Positions 55,012-64,000 of a DNA stretch of 64,000 bases are shown piece by piece; within the stretch, counting starts at the first letter, position 1, and each line of letters begins with the position of its first letter. A program made the position numbers and the translations under genes. Source of the DNA: Sulfurimonas sp. C5 (GTDB lineage: Bacteria; Campylobacterota; Campylobacteria; Campylobacterales; Sulfurimonadaceae); the NCBI RefSeq assembly GCF_029872055.1, contig NZ_JARXNQ010000001.1:496001-560000 (forward strand), in the 5' to 3' direction. Below the pieces are notes generated by a model. The model ran no database searches and was not told where the DNA came from. It saw only the letters and a list, made by a program, of their open reading frames with translations.

Positions 55012-55135
55012 TATCAACAAAAAAACAATAAACTTTCTCCTCATCGGACACAAAATCATTTTCTATAGAAATTTTTATTTAGATCAATAATTTCGTTAAT
55101 ATATTGTTTATAGATTTATAAATAAAGAGATTTCA

Positions 55136-55846
55136 ATGATGGATAACCAAGAATCTGTATTAAAATTCAAACCTTCTCAATGGTTCAATGTACTCGTAGC
55201 TTACCTTTCTGTACCAATTATTCTATTGCTTTGTGGATGGGATTTCAGTTGGTGGCAAGCATGGTTATATTTGGTTCTTATAGTTACAGCGGGAATAGTA
55301 AGTCGTTTATTGGCAGAACAAAAACATCCCGGCATTTTGGCTGAACGCTCCAAATACTTCAAGCCTCAGGATGTAAAGCCTTGGGATAAAGTGCTTGGTA
55401 CGTTAATGGCGTTGAGCATCTCTTTTCCGCTTGTTATCGTGGCAGGTCTTGAACACCGTTTTGCATGGTCTCCCCTTTTCCCAGTTTGGATGAATATATT
55501 CGGCTTTGTTTTGATCGCATTTGGGTATAGCTTTGCTTCATGGGCCTTGATTGAAAATCGTTTCTTTTTCAGTTTAGTACGTATCTTAAAAGATGGGGAA
55601 CATAAAGTGTGCAATAGCGGTCCCTATAAAATAGTACGCCACCCTGGCTATGCAGGAAATCTTTTGGCACTTCCAGGTATGGTTCTGGCATTAAATTCAA
55701 TATGGACATTAATTCCAATGTTCCTAGCCATCATAATTACGGTAATAAGAACAGAATTGGAAGACAAAACACTTCAAGAAGAACTGCAAGGGTATAAAGA
55801 ATATACACAGCAGGTAAGATATAAACTGTTTCCCGGTATCTATTAA
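55136..55846 (+). CDS. Isoprenylcysteine carboxyl methyltransferase family membrane protein
   Basis: 236 residues with about five membrane helices. The C-terminal SAM-binding signature of ICMT/PEMT-type enzymes is clear: SGPYKIVRHPGYAG followed by RTELEDKTLQEEL and YTQQVRYKLFP. Bacterial members methylate small molecules or lipids of unknown identity. First gene after the island; stands alone and converges on the kinase-like gene. Confidence 0.85.
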   Translation: MMDNQESVLKFKPSQWFNVLVAYLSVPIILLLCGWDFSWWQAWLYLVLIVTAGIVSRLLAEQKHPGILAERSKYFKPQDVKPWDKVLGTLMALSISFPLVIVAGLEHRFAWSPLFPVWMNIFGFVLIAFGYSFASWALIENRFFFSLVRILKDGEHKVCNSGPYKIVRHPGYAGNLLALPGMVLALNSIWTLIPMFLAIIITVIRTELEDKTLQEELQGYKEYTQQVRYKLFPGIY

Positions 55847-55854
55847 AATGTCAG

Positions 55855-56583
55855 TTAGAGCTTAGCAATCAACTCAAAACCATTTTCGCACTCTCGTAAA
55901 TATCCGGAACCAAAAAGATTATAGTGATTGAGATGGTGATATAAATTATAGATAACTTTTTTTGTTTCGTAAGCTTTACTTTTTGGGTATGCTTTCTCAT
56001 AACTCTCGTAAAAAATAGAAGAAAAACCTCCAAACATCTCACTCATAGCGAGATCCACTTCCCTGTCACCGAAATAGACAGCGGGATCGATCAGCCACAC
56101 TTTCTCTTTATCGTACAATACATTTCCGCTCCATAGATCTCCGTGAACAAGGCTTGAATGCTCTGTATATTCATTTAGAAAATCTTGCAGTTTAGCTTTA
56201 TTGTTCTGCAGCAGTGCCGAAAAGCTTTTTTGAACATCTGCATTTTGAATAAGCGAAATTTGATACGCAAGCCTATACTCCACAAAAAAACTCCCCCACT
56301 CTTTTGAAAGTATATTTTTTTGAGGATTAAGTCCTATATAGTTATCTTTATCGTAACCAAAATACTCATAACTCTTTTGATGCAGTAATGCAAGACCCTT
56401 GCCAAGAGCTGTAAAATGCTCTTTAGTTGGTTCTACTTCATTTATGTACTGCACATGTAGTTCGTTTTCATTCACCAAGTTAAAATCAGGTATAAAGATA
56501 TATGGGTTATCTTGCAGTGCTTTTTGCAGGAGTCTTAACCCGTCTGCTTCTTCTTTTGCCGACTGGTTATGTTTAACAAACAT
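55855..56583 (-). CDS. Fructosamine kinase family protein
   Basis: 242 residues. Aminoglycoside-phosphotransferase-like fold with catalytic loop LVHGDLWSGNVLYD and the metal motif LIDPAVYFGDREVDLAM, typical of the bacterial Fn3K/YniA family that phosphorylates ketoamine-modified (glycated) proteins or a related sugar. The N-terminus is short, lacking some of the glycine-loop seen in longer members. Follows the protease gene on the same strand by 16 bases, so they may be co-transcribed. Confidence 0.85.
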   Translation of the reverse strand: MFVKHNQSAKEEADGLRLLQKALQDNPYIFIPDFNLVNENELHVQYINEVEPTKEHFTALGKGLALLHQKSYEYFGYDKDNYIGLNPQKNILSKEWGSFFVEYRLAYQISLIQNADVQKSFSALLQNNKAKLQDFLNEYTEHSSLVHGDLWSGNVLYDKEKVWLIDPAVYFGDREVDLAMSEMFGGFSSIFYESYEKAYPKSKAYETKKVIYNLYHHLNHYNLFGSGYLRECENGFELIAKL

Positions 56584-56599
56584 TTTTCTGCATCTTACT

Positions 56600-59002
56600 C
56601 TATTTTTTCTTCATAGCTCTGTTGATGATTTTTTTGAGTTCCTCACCGTCGATCACCTCTTTTTTAATAAGTCTTTTTGCAACTGCTTCGATTGCAGGCC
56701 ACAAGCGTTTAACTTCCCTTTGGGTTTTATGTTTTGCTTCTTCGATCCAGGCAATCATACGCTCTTCTATACGTTTTGAGAATAACTTTCTATCATAGAC
56801 CGATTCAACGCCGCTGACATTGAGATATCCGATCTCATCATCCATTCCAAAAAGGGCAACTGCAGCATATACCTGCATACTTGCAACTTCTAAATCATTA
56901 ATAGCTCCAGTTTCCATCCCCTCTTCACCAAACTTTTCCATTTTTGCTATACGCCCAGCTAAAAGAACACATACGTCGTTAAAAAGTTCCTCTTTTGAAG
57001 TTGCATCGACATAATCATCATTGTGGTATGAAACAAATCCCAAAGTCTCGCTTCTTGGTGCAACTGTTACCTGTTCTATCTTAATGTCCGGCAGTAAGAA
57101 ATAAGAGAGCACCGCATGACCAGCTTCATGGTACGCCGTTTTTGCCATAGACTTTTCAATATCTCTGATCTGTTTGTTTTCTAATTTAGTTCCATATTTA
57201 ATAATATTAATTTGTTCTAAAAGGATCTCTTCTGTAAGTTCTTTAAGCCCTTTTCGTGCGGCTTGCAGGGCTGCTTCTTGCCCTATACGCTGGAGTTCAT
57301 TGCCGCTAAGACCTGAAATATACCGAACAACTTTTTCCACATCTATCTTTTTGTCATGAGGTTTTTTTAATACCTCTTCTATAAAAAATCGTCTTGCTTC
57401 CATATCAAGCTTCGGTACCTCTATACGTATATCTAGACGTCCAGCTTTACTTAGATCTTCTGGAATGTTTTCAACACTGCTAAGTGTAGCTATAGTAAAA
57501 ACAGGAGATTCAAAACTCCCGTTTAAAATATCTAACTCCTCTTCAACAGGAGTAGTACTCATAAGCGAGATCACCCCACTCATAACACCCGGTGTGTCAA
57601 TATCTTCTAAAAGCACTATTGCAGGAGCTGCAGCAAAAGCTTGTGCATAAGCTTTATGGATTTTGGCTGCGTCAAAAAGCTCCGCACCGCTTAAAACAAC
57701 GTAAGGCATATCACTTTCATAAGCAAAGGCACGTGCTAAAAGTTTTTTACCCATACCGCGGGGACCATACAAAAACATCCCCTTTGGCGGTGTCATATCA
57801 AACTGTTTTAAACGCTCCGGTTCTTTTAAAAGGGCAAGTACCTCTTTTAATTCATCTTTGACCCTCTGCTGTCCTGCAACATCGGAAAACTTTATGTCTG
57901 AAACATGTAAAGCATCAGGAGTTAAGATCGAGAGTTTCTCTTTTGCATAAAAAGCATTTTTGATCTTGCATGTTACACTTTTACCCTCTTTGATAATCTC
58001 CCAATCGAGAGTTATACGCATATGTTGTTGGCTTATTTTCTTAATAAAAAGATTCTGCTCTTTGAGTACATTATTTACAAACTCTATTGCCTCATCGAGT
58101 ACGTCAAAATGGATCTGCTCTAGTTCAGGTGTTACTTTAAGTGCTTCATACACTTGTGTAAATATAAGTTCAGGTATCTTTTGAATAATGTGTCTGGCAT
58201 TTATATAAGGTGAGAGTGAAAGTGTCAGCAATGATGCGAATTTATCAAAGTTTGAGTATTCGATCTCCAGTTTCGAATCTTTTGCAAAATGTTGCGACAT
58301 CTCATGAATTGTCCTTGCCGCAATTTTTATAAGTGCAGGTAAAGTAAGACGATTAAAAGGGATAACCGTATGCTCATTTAAAAGAGAAAGCAGTTTTTTA
58401 TCAAATGCTTCTTCCTTCATACCGTTTACCATTACATACTCTTGCGCAAGTTTTTCCATAAGGTAGGTATGTGCTTGGAGCGGGTCTGACTTTAGAAGCT
58501 CTTTAAAATCTTGTCTTTGTACAATAGAACCGAGCCTTGTTGTACTCATAATAACAATAACTTGAGAGAAATCAACTTCATTTGCTTCATTGCCGCCAAA
58601 AAGCGAATACAAAGCCAGCTGTGTTTGAAAATCCCCTTTTTCAATATCTTCAAAGAACAAAATTGATTTTGGATTTTCTTTGACAAATTCTGTCACTTCA
58701 GAAGAGATCGAAGGTAGAGAAAACTGTTCCATCCCCATAGAGACATTACCGCTGTATTGTTCCATATTGAAAGTTTTTATCTGCTCAAGTTCTTTGTCTG
58801 ATTGTAAAAGTGTTTGAGCCAGATAATGCTTTCCACTGTTTGCAAGTCCTATAAAAGTAAAAAGTGCCCTCACCTTTTTTTTCGATTTCAGTAGACTTGA
58901 TTGCAGTAGACTTTTCGTCAGTGTAGTTACTGCTTCTTGTTGATCAAAAATTTTTTCGTTTATTAGCTCTTCAATTGAATTGTCATAGCTTGAATTTTGC
59001 AT
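56600..59002 (-). CDS. FtsH-like AAA ATPase with M41 zinc-protease domain
   Basis: 800 residues with no membrane helix, unlike FtsH. An N-terminal AAA-like domain (GLANSGKH, 52-59; LFFEDIEKGD) is followed by a second AAA domain (GPRGMGKK, about 413; VLLEDID; AGRLDIR) and an M41 peptidase domain with HEAGH (about 624) and TGAINDLEVA as third zinc ligand region. Both Walker A motifs lack the Ser/Thr after GK. The protease site is intact. Family members of this two-AAA type occur in Campylobacterota; their substrates are unknown to me. Confidence 0.85.
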   Translation of the reverse strand: MQNSSYDNSIEELINEKIFDQQEAVTTLTKSLLQSSLLKSKKKVRALFTFIGLANSGKHYLAQTLLQSDKELEQIKTFNMEQYSGNVSMGMEQFSLPSISSEVTEFVKENPKSILFFEDIEKGDFQTQLALYSLFGGNEANEVDFSQVIVIMSTTRLGSIVQRQDFKELLKSDPLQAHTYLMEKLAQEYVMVNGMKEEAFDKKLLSLLNEHTVIPFNRLTLPALIKIAARTIHEMSQHFAKDSKLEIEYSNFDKFASLLTLSLSPYINARHIIQKIPELIFTQVYEALKVTPELEQIHFDVLDEAIEFVNNVLKEQNLFIKKISQQHMRITLDWEIIKEGKSVTCKIKNAFYAKEKLSILTPDALHVSDIKFSDVAGQQRVKDELKEVLALLKEPERLKQFDMTPPKGMFLYGPRGMGKKLLARAFAYESDMPYVVLSGAELFDAAKIHKAYAQAFAAAPAIVLLEDIDTPGVMSGVISLMSTTPVEEELDILNGSFESPVFTIATLSSVENIPEDLSKAGRLDIRIEVPKLDMEARRFFIEEVLKKPHDKKIDVEKVVRYISGLSGNELQRIGQEAALQAARKGLKELTEEILLEQINIIKYGTKLENKQIRDIEKSMAKTAYHEAGHAVLSYFLLPDIKIEQVTVAPRSETLGFVSYHNDDYVDATSKEELFNDVCVLLAGRIAKMEKFGEEGMETGAINDLEVASMQVYAAVALFGMDDEIGYLNVSGVESVYDRKLFSKRIEERMIAWIEEAKHKTQREVKRLWPAIEAVAKRLIKKEVIDGEELKKIINRAMKKK

Positions 59003-59100
59003 TTTTCACCTTACTTTGTTATACGCTTTACACTACTTGTTTAAAGTATATCAAAAACTAACTCTCATTTTATAACTAATTAATTATAATAGCTACTAAT

Positions 59101-59892
59101 ATGCAAAAGATTATAAAAAAATTTCGTTTATTGGATACACCTGTAGCAAACGCTTCATACAATATGGCTGTAGATGAAGTACTGCTGCAAAGCTCTATAG
59201 ATAGCGGCATACCTATTTTAAGAATATATGAATGGGAAAATGCACTGAGCTTTGGACGTTTTAACAAGATCCACGAAATTCTTGATCTCACAACTGTAGA
59301 TCTAAACAAGATTTCATATGCTCGACGTTTAACGGGCGGCGGTGTACTGGTTCATGGAGGTGACATCTCTTATTCGCTAATTATGCCCAAAACTGCACTT
59401 CATGATTTAAGCCCCAAAGAGAGTTATAGATATCTTTGCAGTTTTTTGATCAATTTTTATAAAAAACTGGGACTTGAACCAAAGTTTGCACAAGATGAAA
59501 ATCTACATATATCAAAGTCAAATATCTGCACCGCTTCAAACGAGCCTTATGATATTACGATTAATGCCAAAAAGATAGGTGGTAACGCACAAAGGTACAG
59601 CAAAAAGACTCTATTTCAACACGGTTCCATACCTTTGTCAGTAGATACAAAACTTTTTGAAAAGCTCTTTTTAGAAAATGCCCACCTAGAAGATATAAAT
59701 ACCTTAGAAAAGCTCGGATTGTCTTCGAGTAAAGATGAATTAAAAAAACTAATGATACACTCATTTATAGAAAGTTTTAATGTAGAGCTTATAGATGATA
59801 CTCTAACAGAGCAAGAGTTTCAAAAAATTGATAAGCTTCAAAAAACAAAGTATGACACTTATAGATGGAATATAGATGCAATACAGCTTTAA
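59101..59892 (+). CDS. Lipoate/octanoate-protein ligase family (LipM-like)
   Basis: 263 residues. Lipoyl-transferase fold: RRLTGGGVLVHGGDISYS (75-92) and the lysine motif INAKKIGGNAQ (153-163). A cysteine at 143 (NICTASNEPYD) lies where LipM octanoyltransferases have their nucleophile, so transfer of octanoate from acyl-ACP is more likely than ATP-dependent lipoate ligation; the comparison is from memory. Overlaps lipA by 17 bases, and lpdA follows, so it serves the dehydrogenase complex encoded opposite. Confidence 0.83.
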   Translation: MQKIIKKFRLLDTPVANASYNMAVDEVLLQSSIDSGIPILRIYEWENALSFGRFNKIHEILDLTTVDLNKISYARRLTGGGVLVHGGDISYSLIMPKTALHDLSPKESYRYLCSFLINFYKKLGLEPKFAQDENLHISKSNICTASNEPYDITINAKKIGGNAQRYSKKTLFQHGSIPLSVDTKLFEKLFLENAHLEDINTLEKLGLSSSKDELKKLMIHSFIESFNVELIDDTLTEQEFQKIDKLQKTKYDTYRWNIDAIQL

Positions 59893-60739
59893 AAGAAAGC
59901 CTGAGTGGCTGAGAAAGAAGATTAGTTTTAGCATAAACAAAGAGCTTGAATCGCTTTTGGAGAAACACAATATAAGTACAGTGTGCCAAGAAGCTATGTG
60001 CCCCAACATTAGTGAATGCTTTTCAAAAAAACAGGCTACTTTTTTCATTATGGGTACAGAGTGTACACGACGATGTAGCTTCTGTGCAGTCGATAAAGGG
60101 CATCCAAAACCTCTAGATATCAATGAGCCTGACAACATCGCTAAAGCTGTCAAGATAATGGGCTTAAGACACGTGGTAATTACAAGCCCTACCCGTGATG
60201 ATCTGCATGACGGAGGAGCTGAGCACTTCTGCAAAACAGTACAGGCAATAAAAGAGATGGACAGCTCCATCGTCGTTGAAATTCTCGTCCCCGATCTGCA
60301 AGAGGATAAAGATGCTATCAAACAGATCGCAAAGAGCGGTGCAGATATAGTCGCCCATAATCTTGAAACAATTCCCAGACTCTACCATATACGAAAGGGA
60401 GCTTCATACAAACGCTCACTGAATGTTCTTAAAATGTTAAAAGAGTACAACTCTAAAGTTGCTACAAAAAGTGGGATTATGGTTGGTTTTGGTGAAAAAC
60501 GGGATGAGGTCTTAGAGTTAATGCGAGATCTCTTAGATGTGGGGTGTGATTATTTTAGCATCGGACAGTATCTCCAACCAAGCCAAAAACATGAAAATAT
60601 AGTAGAATATGTAGAACCAAAGGAGTTTGAAACACTCAGAATAATTGGGCTTGATATGGGATTTAGGTATATACAAAGCTCTCCATATACAAGAAGCAGT
60701 TATATGGCACATGAATATCTGGAGCATCAAAATGGATAG
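59876..60739 (+). CDS. lipA: Lipoyl synthase
   Basis: 287 residues, radical-SAM enzyme that inserts two sulfurs into protein-bound octanoate. Auxiliary cluster motif C-x4-C-x5-C (CQEAMCPNISEC) and radical-SAM motif CTRRCSFC are intact, as is the C-terminal SSPYTRSSY with the RSSY serine ligand. Start overlaps the preceding transferase gene and end overlaps lpdA by 8 bases. Confidence 0.96.
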   Translation: MQYSFKRKPEWLRKKISFSINKELESLLEKHNISTVCQEAMCPNISECFSKKQATFFIMGTECTRRCSFCAVDKGHPKPLDINEPDNIAKAVKIMGLRHVVITSPTRDDLHDGGAEHFCKTVQAIKEMDSSIVVEILVPDLQEDKDAIKQIAKSGADIVAHNLETIPRLYHIRKGASYKRSLNVLKMLKEYNSKVATKSGIMVGFGEKRDEVLELMRDLLDVGCDYFSIGQYLQPSQKHENIVEYVEPKEFETLRIIGLDMGFRYIQSSPYTRSSYMAHEYLEHQNG

Positions 60740-62081
60740 ATATGAAGTAGTAATAATTGGAGCAGGCCCTGGAGGGTATCAGGCAGCATTAGAGCTTGGA
60801 GATGCAGGTAAAAATGTATTACTCATTGACAAAGCAAAAGAAAAAATAGGCGGAACATGCTTAAATGTCGGCTGTATCCCTACAAAAAATTATCTTCATA
60901 ATGCCGAGTTTATCTCTAAAATAGAGCATTTTATAGACTCCGGTGTAAATCTTCAGTATGAAGGTCTTGATCTAGCTCGCCTGCAAACAAAAACTACGGC
61001 ACTTATAGATGAGATCAGAAGCGGTGTGGTATGGATGCTTGATCAAAGCAATGTTAATCTGCTTTACGGAGAAGCAACATTTCTCGATCAGCAAACTATC
61101 CAAGTCGATAGTAAAACAATAGAGTTTGATAAATGTATTATCGCTACCGGTTCAAAACCAAGAGAACTTGAACTTTTACCGTTTGATGGCAAACAGATCA
61201 TCTCTAGCAACGATATCTTTACCCTCGAATCACTTCCAAAGTCGATCACAATAGTGGGCAGTGGTGCCATAGGGTGTGAAGCAGCCTCATTTTTCAATGC
61301 TTTCGGGGTGAAAGTCACTCTTATAAACAGAGGTGAAATGATACTTTCAAAAGAGGATATCGATGTTGCAAAAGCTCTCAGACGTGTGTTTAAGAGAAGC
61401 GGTATAGAGCTTATAAATTCTGCTTCGATTAGAAGTGTCGACAAATCCGCTGAAAGTGTAAAACTAACAATTGAGTCCGAAAATGAAGAGAAAGTGCTAC
61501 AAAGCGATATTGTTTTAAGTGTATCAGGACGTATTCCAAATACTGCTGCATTAAACCTGGAAAAAGCCGGAGTGCAACTTGATGCAAAAGGTTTTATAGA
61601 GATAGATAGTTCATTTAAAACAACAAACAGTAATATCTATGCCGTCGGTGATTGTATAGATACTCCTGGGCTTGCACATACGGCATACAAAGAGGGAAAA
61701 ATAACCGCTTACAATATCATAAACTCTGCTTCAAGGCAAAATATACACATATCGCCTTCTACGGTATATACAAACCCTCAAGTAGCAAGCTGCGGTTTAA
61801 AAGAAAGCGATGCACAAAAAGAAGCAATTGATGTAGATGTAAAAAAGGTATATTTCAAAGCCAATGCAAAAGCAAAAATTTTAGGCGATGACTCCGGTTT
61901 TGCAAAAATAATAGTTTCAAAGGAAGACAGGACAATACTGGGTGCAGCTATTATAGGTGTAGAAGCTACGGAGATCATCCATGAACTTGTATTTTCCGTA
62001 GAGAAAAAACTCACTATAGACGAGCTTAGAGATGTAATCCATGCCCACCCAAGTGTATCGGAGATAATCAGTTATCTTTAA
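60732..62081 (+). CDS. lpdA: Dihydrolipoyl dehydrogenase (E3)
   Basis: 449 residues from the ATG at 60732 (MDRYEVVIIGAGPGGYQAA), with GGAG upstream; the frame is open 29 codons more but within lipA. FAD-binding GAGPGG, redox disulfide GGTCLNVGCIPTK, NAD-binding GSGAIGCE, second FAD motif YAVGDC and the C-terminal HAHPSVSE base pair. Reoxidises the lipoyl arm of E2 to make NADH. Converges on the ACP-E2-E1 genes with a 9-base gap. Confidence 0.95.
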   Translation: MDRYEVVIIGAGPGGYQAALELGDAGKNVLLIDKAKEKIGGTCLNVGCIPTKNYLHNAEFISKIEHFIDSGVNLQYEGLDLARLQTKTTALIDEIRSGVVWMLDQSNVNLLYGEATFLDQQTIQVDSKTIEFDKCIIATGSKPRELELLPFDGKQIISSNDIFTLESLPKSITIVGSGAIGCEAASFFNAFGVKVTLINRGEMILSKEDIDVAKALRRVFKRSGIELINSASIRSVDKSAESVKLTIESENEEKVLQSDIVLSVSGRIPNTAALNLEKAGVQLDAKGFIEIDSSFKTTNSNIYAVGDCIDTPGLAHTAYKEGKITAYNIINSASRQNIHISPSTVYTNPQVASCGLKESDAQKEAIDVDVKKVYFKANAKAKILGDDSGFAKIIVSKEDRTILGAAIIGVEATEIIHELVFSVEKKLTIDELRDVIHAHPSVSEIISYL

Positions 62082-62090
62082 GAGCTAACA

Positions 62091-62336
62091 TTATGCTCCG
62101 TGATCTAAAAAGTAAGCAGCCATTTCATTAACTGAGCCCACTTTTGCATAATCTGCTTCAGGCACTTCTACGCCAGTATTTTTATTCATAGCAGTTAAAA
62201 TTTTTAAAAAATCGAATGAATCTATCTCTAATGAGCGTTGTATGTTTGCACTAAACTCTATTTCATCCTCTTCAACATCAGGTGCAATCTCTAGTATCGC
62301 TTTTACGATCATCTTTTGTAATTCATCTTTTGTCAT
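62091..62336 (-). CDS. Acyl carrier protein-like protein in the dehydrogenase operon
   Basis: 81 residues, acidic, helical; EIDSFDFLKIL carries the Ser that takes phosphopantetheine (residue about 39). It overlaps the E2 stop by 4 bases, so it is co-expressed with the pyruvate dehydrogenase genes rather than with fatty-acid genes. It may hold the octanoyl group for the LipM-like enzyme opposite, or accept the acyl product of the complex; both are inference. Confidence 0.88.
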   Translation of the reverse strand: MTKDELQKMIVKAILEIAPDVEEDEIEFSANIQRSLEIDSFDFLKILTAMNKNTGVEVPEADYAKVGSVNEMAAYFLDHGA

Positions 62337-63562
62337 AACATCTCCTTTGGATTTTGTAATATAGTATTGAATGTATCTAAAAATTTTGCACCGATTCTAC
62401 CGTCAGTTGCACGGTGATCGCCGGCCAGTGTAGCCTGCATCACTTTTCTAACACTCAGTGTATCACCTTCAGCCCAAGGAGCATCTTTTATAATTCCAAA
62501 TCCTATTACTGCAACCTGTGGTGGATAGATGACGCCAAAAACGCTGTCAACTCCTAAGTCACCGAGATTTGTAATAGTAATTGTTTGCGCCATCAGTTCA
62601 CTTGAACGAAGTTTGCTCGCACGAGTCCTTGTGATCAGATCACCTAAAGATTCCATAGTATCGTTTAAATTTTTAATATCTGCATGTAAAAGTGCCGGTG
62701 TTATCAAACCGCCTTTTCTCAAAGCTATCGCAATTCCCGGATGTATCGCTTCACTAACCTGCAGCTCATCATCTTGCCAAAAACCATTCAATTCAGGTAC
62801 TTTTTGTAAAGCTACTACAGCTGCACGTATCAACATTGCAGCAGGCAAAATCCTATCTTGTATATCTCTTTGTTTATTGAGCTCTTCGAGGTACTCTAAA
62901 GCAGGTGTCATATTTATAGCCGTTGAGAGATAATAGTGTGGTATCTCGGCATTAGATTTACTCATGGCAGCAGCAATTGCCTGACGCATACCATCCTTTG
63001 CTTTTGTAGATTCTATTTTTTTCTCTTGAGGTTTTTCATCTTTAACGGCTACTTTTATCTCCTGTGGATTTAAAGCTTCTAATTGAGCAAGTTGTATGAC
63101 ACCGTTTCTCGGCGTTATGCTAGAGAGATCTATACCTAATTCCTCAGCTTTTTTTCTAGCTGCAGGAGATACTTTGACATCTCTGCTTTGTATCTTAACC
63201 GATTGTTCTTCTATCTTCGGTTTTTGCTCCGCTTGAGGCTCTATCTCTTTTTGCTCTATCACCTCTTCTTTTTGTTCAGATTTAGGTTCTGATTTTTCTT
63301 CTACTCTTACCTCGATACTTTCATTGGCATCTGAGTTTATTATCGCTAAAGGGGTACCGACTTTACATTCAGTTTCTTCTTCAACCAAAAGCTTCTCAAC
63401 AATACCGTCTTCAAAAACCTCGATCTCTATGACACCTTTAGAAGTTTCAACTTCAGCAATTACATCCCCTTTACTGACTTTGTCACCCTCTTTTACGTGC
63501 CACTCCATTAAAACAGCCGATTCCATATCGGCACCGAGACTCGGCATTAGAAATTCACTCAT
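62333..63562 (-). CDS. Dihydrolipoamide acyltransferase (E2), probably pyruvate dehydrogenase
   Basis: 409 residues: one N-terminal lipoyl domain with lipoyl Lys42 ([10 protein letters not shown]), a charged Glu/Lys/Gln linker (about 80-125), a peripheral-subunit-binding domain ([20 protein letters not shown], about 129-148), second linker, and the catalytic domain ending [17 protein letters not shown]. Transfers the acyl group from lipoate to CoA. Four-base overlap with E1-beta and with the ACP gene. Acetoin or branched-chain complexes are alternatives, since the substrate is set by E1. Confidence 0.92.
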   Translation of the reverse strand: MSEFLMPSLGADMESAVLMEWHVKEGDKVSKGDVIAEVETSKGVIEIEVFEDGIVEKLLVEEETECKVGTPLAIINSDANESIEVRVEEKSEPKSEQKEEVIEQKEIEPQAEQKPKIEEQSVKIQSRDVKVSPAARKKAEELGIDLSSITPRNGVIQLAQLEALNPQEIKVAVKDEKPQEKKIESTKAKDGMRQAIAAAMSKSNAEIPHYYLSTAINMTPALEYLEELNKQRDIQDRILPAAMLIRAAVVALQKVPELNGFWQDDELQVSEAIHPGIAIALRKGGLITPALLHADIKNLNDTMESLGDLITRTRASKLRSSELMAQTITITNLGDLGVDSVFGVIYPPQVAVIGFGIIKDAPWAEGDTLSVRKVMQATLAGDHRATDGRIGAKFLDTFNTILQNPKEML

Positions 63563-64000
63563 GATACACCTACTGTTTTTATAGCAGCTTCAACTATCTT
63601 GTCAGCCTGCGGTAATGCTGCATCTTCAAGATGCTTAGCGTAAGGTAACGGTACCTCTGCCGTACATACTCTGGCCATAGGAGCATCAAGCTCATAAAAA
63701 GCCTGTTCGTTAATACGAGCCATTATCTCGGCAGATAAACTGCCGCTTTTCCACCCCTCATCAACTATAACAACTCTGTGCGTCTTCGCAACCGAAGCCA
63801 TAATGGTTTCATCATCTAAAGGGCGGAGAGAACGCAAGTCTATCACTTCGGCATTGATCCCCTCTTTTGCCAAAGATTCGGCCGCTTCAAGTGCTTTAAA
63901 AACACTTATTCCATATGTGAGGATCGTTACATCTTTGCCCTCTTTTTCTATTTTCGCTTTACCGATAGGCAGAGGTATGGCATCTAGATCTAGTTCACCT
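63559..64000 (-). CDS. 2-oxoacid (pyruvate) dehydrogenase E1 component, beta subunit, N-terminal part cut
   Basis: The minus strand is open from the window edge to the stop at 63559 (147 codons seen). The C-terminal transketolase-type domain shows [45 protein letters not shown] and the end [15 protein letters not shown], which match E1-beta. The rest, and presumably E1-alpha, lie outside. It heads the E1-E2-ACP minus-strand run. Confidence 0.92.
   Translation of the reverse strand, partial: GELDLDAIPLPIGKAKIEKEGKDVTILTYGISVFKALEAAESLAKEGINAEVIDLRSLRPLDDETIMASVAKTHRVVIVDEGWKSGSLSAEIMARINEQAFYELDAPMARVCTAEVPLPYAKHLEDAALPQADKIVEAAIKTVGVS

Overview
The window looks like the chromosome of a campylobacterotal (epsilonproteobacterial) sulfur or hydrogen oxidiser close to Sulfurimonas or Sulfuricurvum. 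The evidence is a compact AT-rich genome, an oorDABC-type 2-oxoglutarate:ferredoxin oxidoreductase, a long monomeric isocitrate dehydrogenase, AcnB, class II fumarase and succinyl-CoA synthetase clustered as in reductive-TCA organisms, a sigma-54-like site before flgL, and few regulators. The genus is an inference; no 16S or marker search was possible.

Layout. 1-5390: a cut hypothetical gene, a Cu+ P-type ATPase, a SHOCT membrane peptide, upp, a small lipoprotein, the RNase P RNA gene (minus strand) and a TetR regulator with four operator-like palindromes. 5403-15297: a minus-strand TCA block (icd; mdh-fumC-sucC-sucD; oorDABC). 15428-31686: mltG and a large AsmA/YhdP-like protein with overlapping divergent 5' ends, a LolC/E permease, secA, lolA, acnB, two small genes, ftsK and flgL.

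31808-55011: a tRNA-Leu(CAA) gene followed by a ~23 kb genomic island. A 58-bp copy of the tRNA 3' half at 54954-55011 marks the far end, next to a tyrosine integrase and an AlpA-like candidate excisionase. The island is a defence island. A plus-strand, tightly packed run (XRE regulator, dptF, dptG, dptH, a DUF262-DUF1524 protein, a nuclease-STAND-TPR protein) faces a minus-strand dndC-dndD-dndE set: DNA phosphorothioation modification plus phosphorothioation-dependent restriction, with two extra effector-like genes in the restriction operon and without dndA or dndB. A two-gene Gabija system (gajA OLD-family nuclease, gajB UvrD-like helicase) and a metallophosphoesterase follow. Several repeats (11-bp tandem array, 20-bp inverted pair, shared 18-bp promoter motif, integrase arm-like repeats) lie in the island's non-coding stretches.

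55136-64000: an ICMT-type methyltransferase, a fructosamine-kinase-like protein, an FtsH-like AAA/M41 protease with both Walker A motifs altered, then a lipoate/pyruvate-dehydrogenase cluster: lipM/lplA-like, lipA and lpdA on the plus strand facing a dedicated acyl-carrier-like protein, E2 and E1-beta (cut by the window end) on the minus strand. Together these would make, lipoylate and complete a pyruvate (or other 2-oxoacid) dehydrogenase complex beside the ferredoxin-dependent carbon metabolism encoded earlier.
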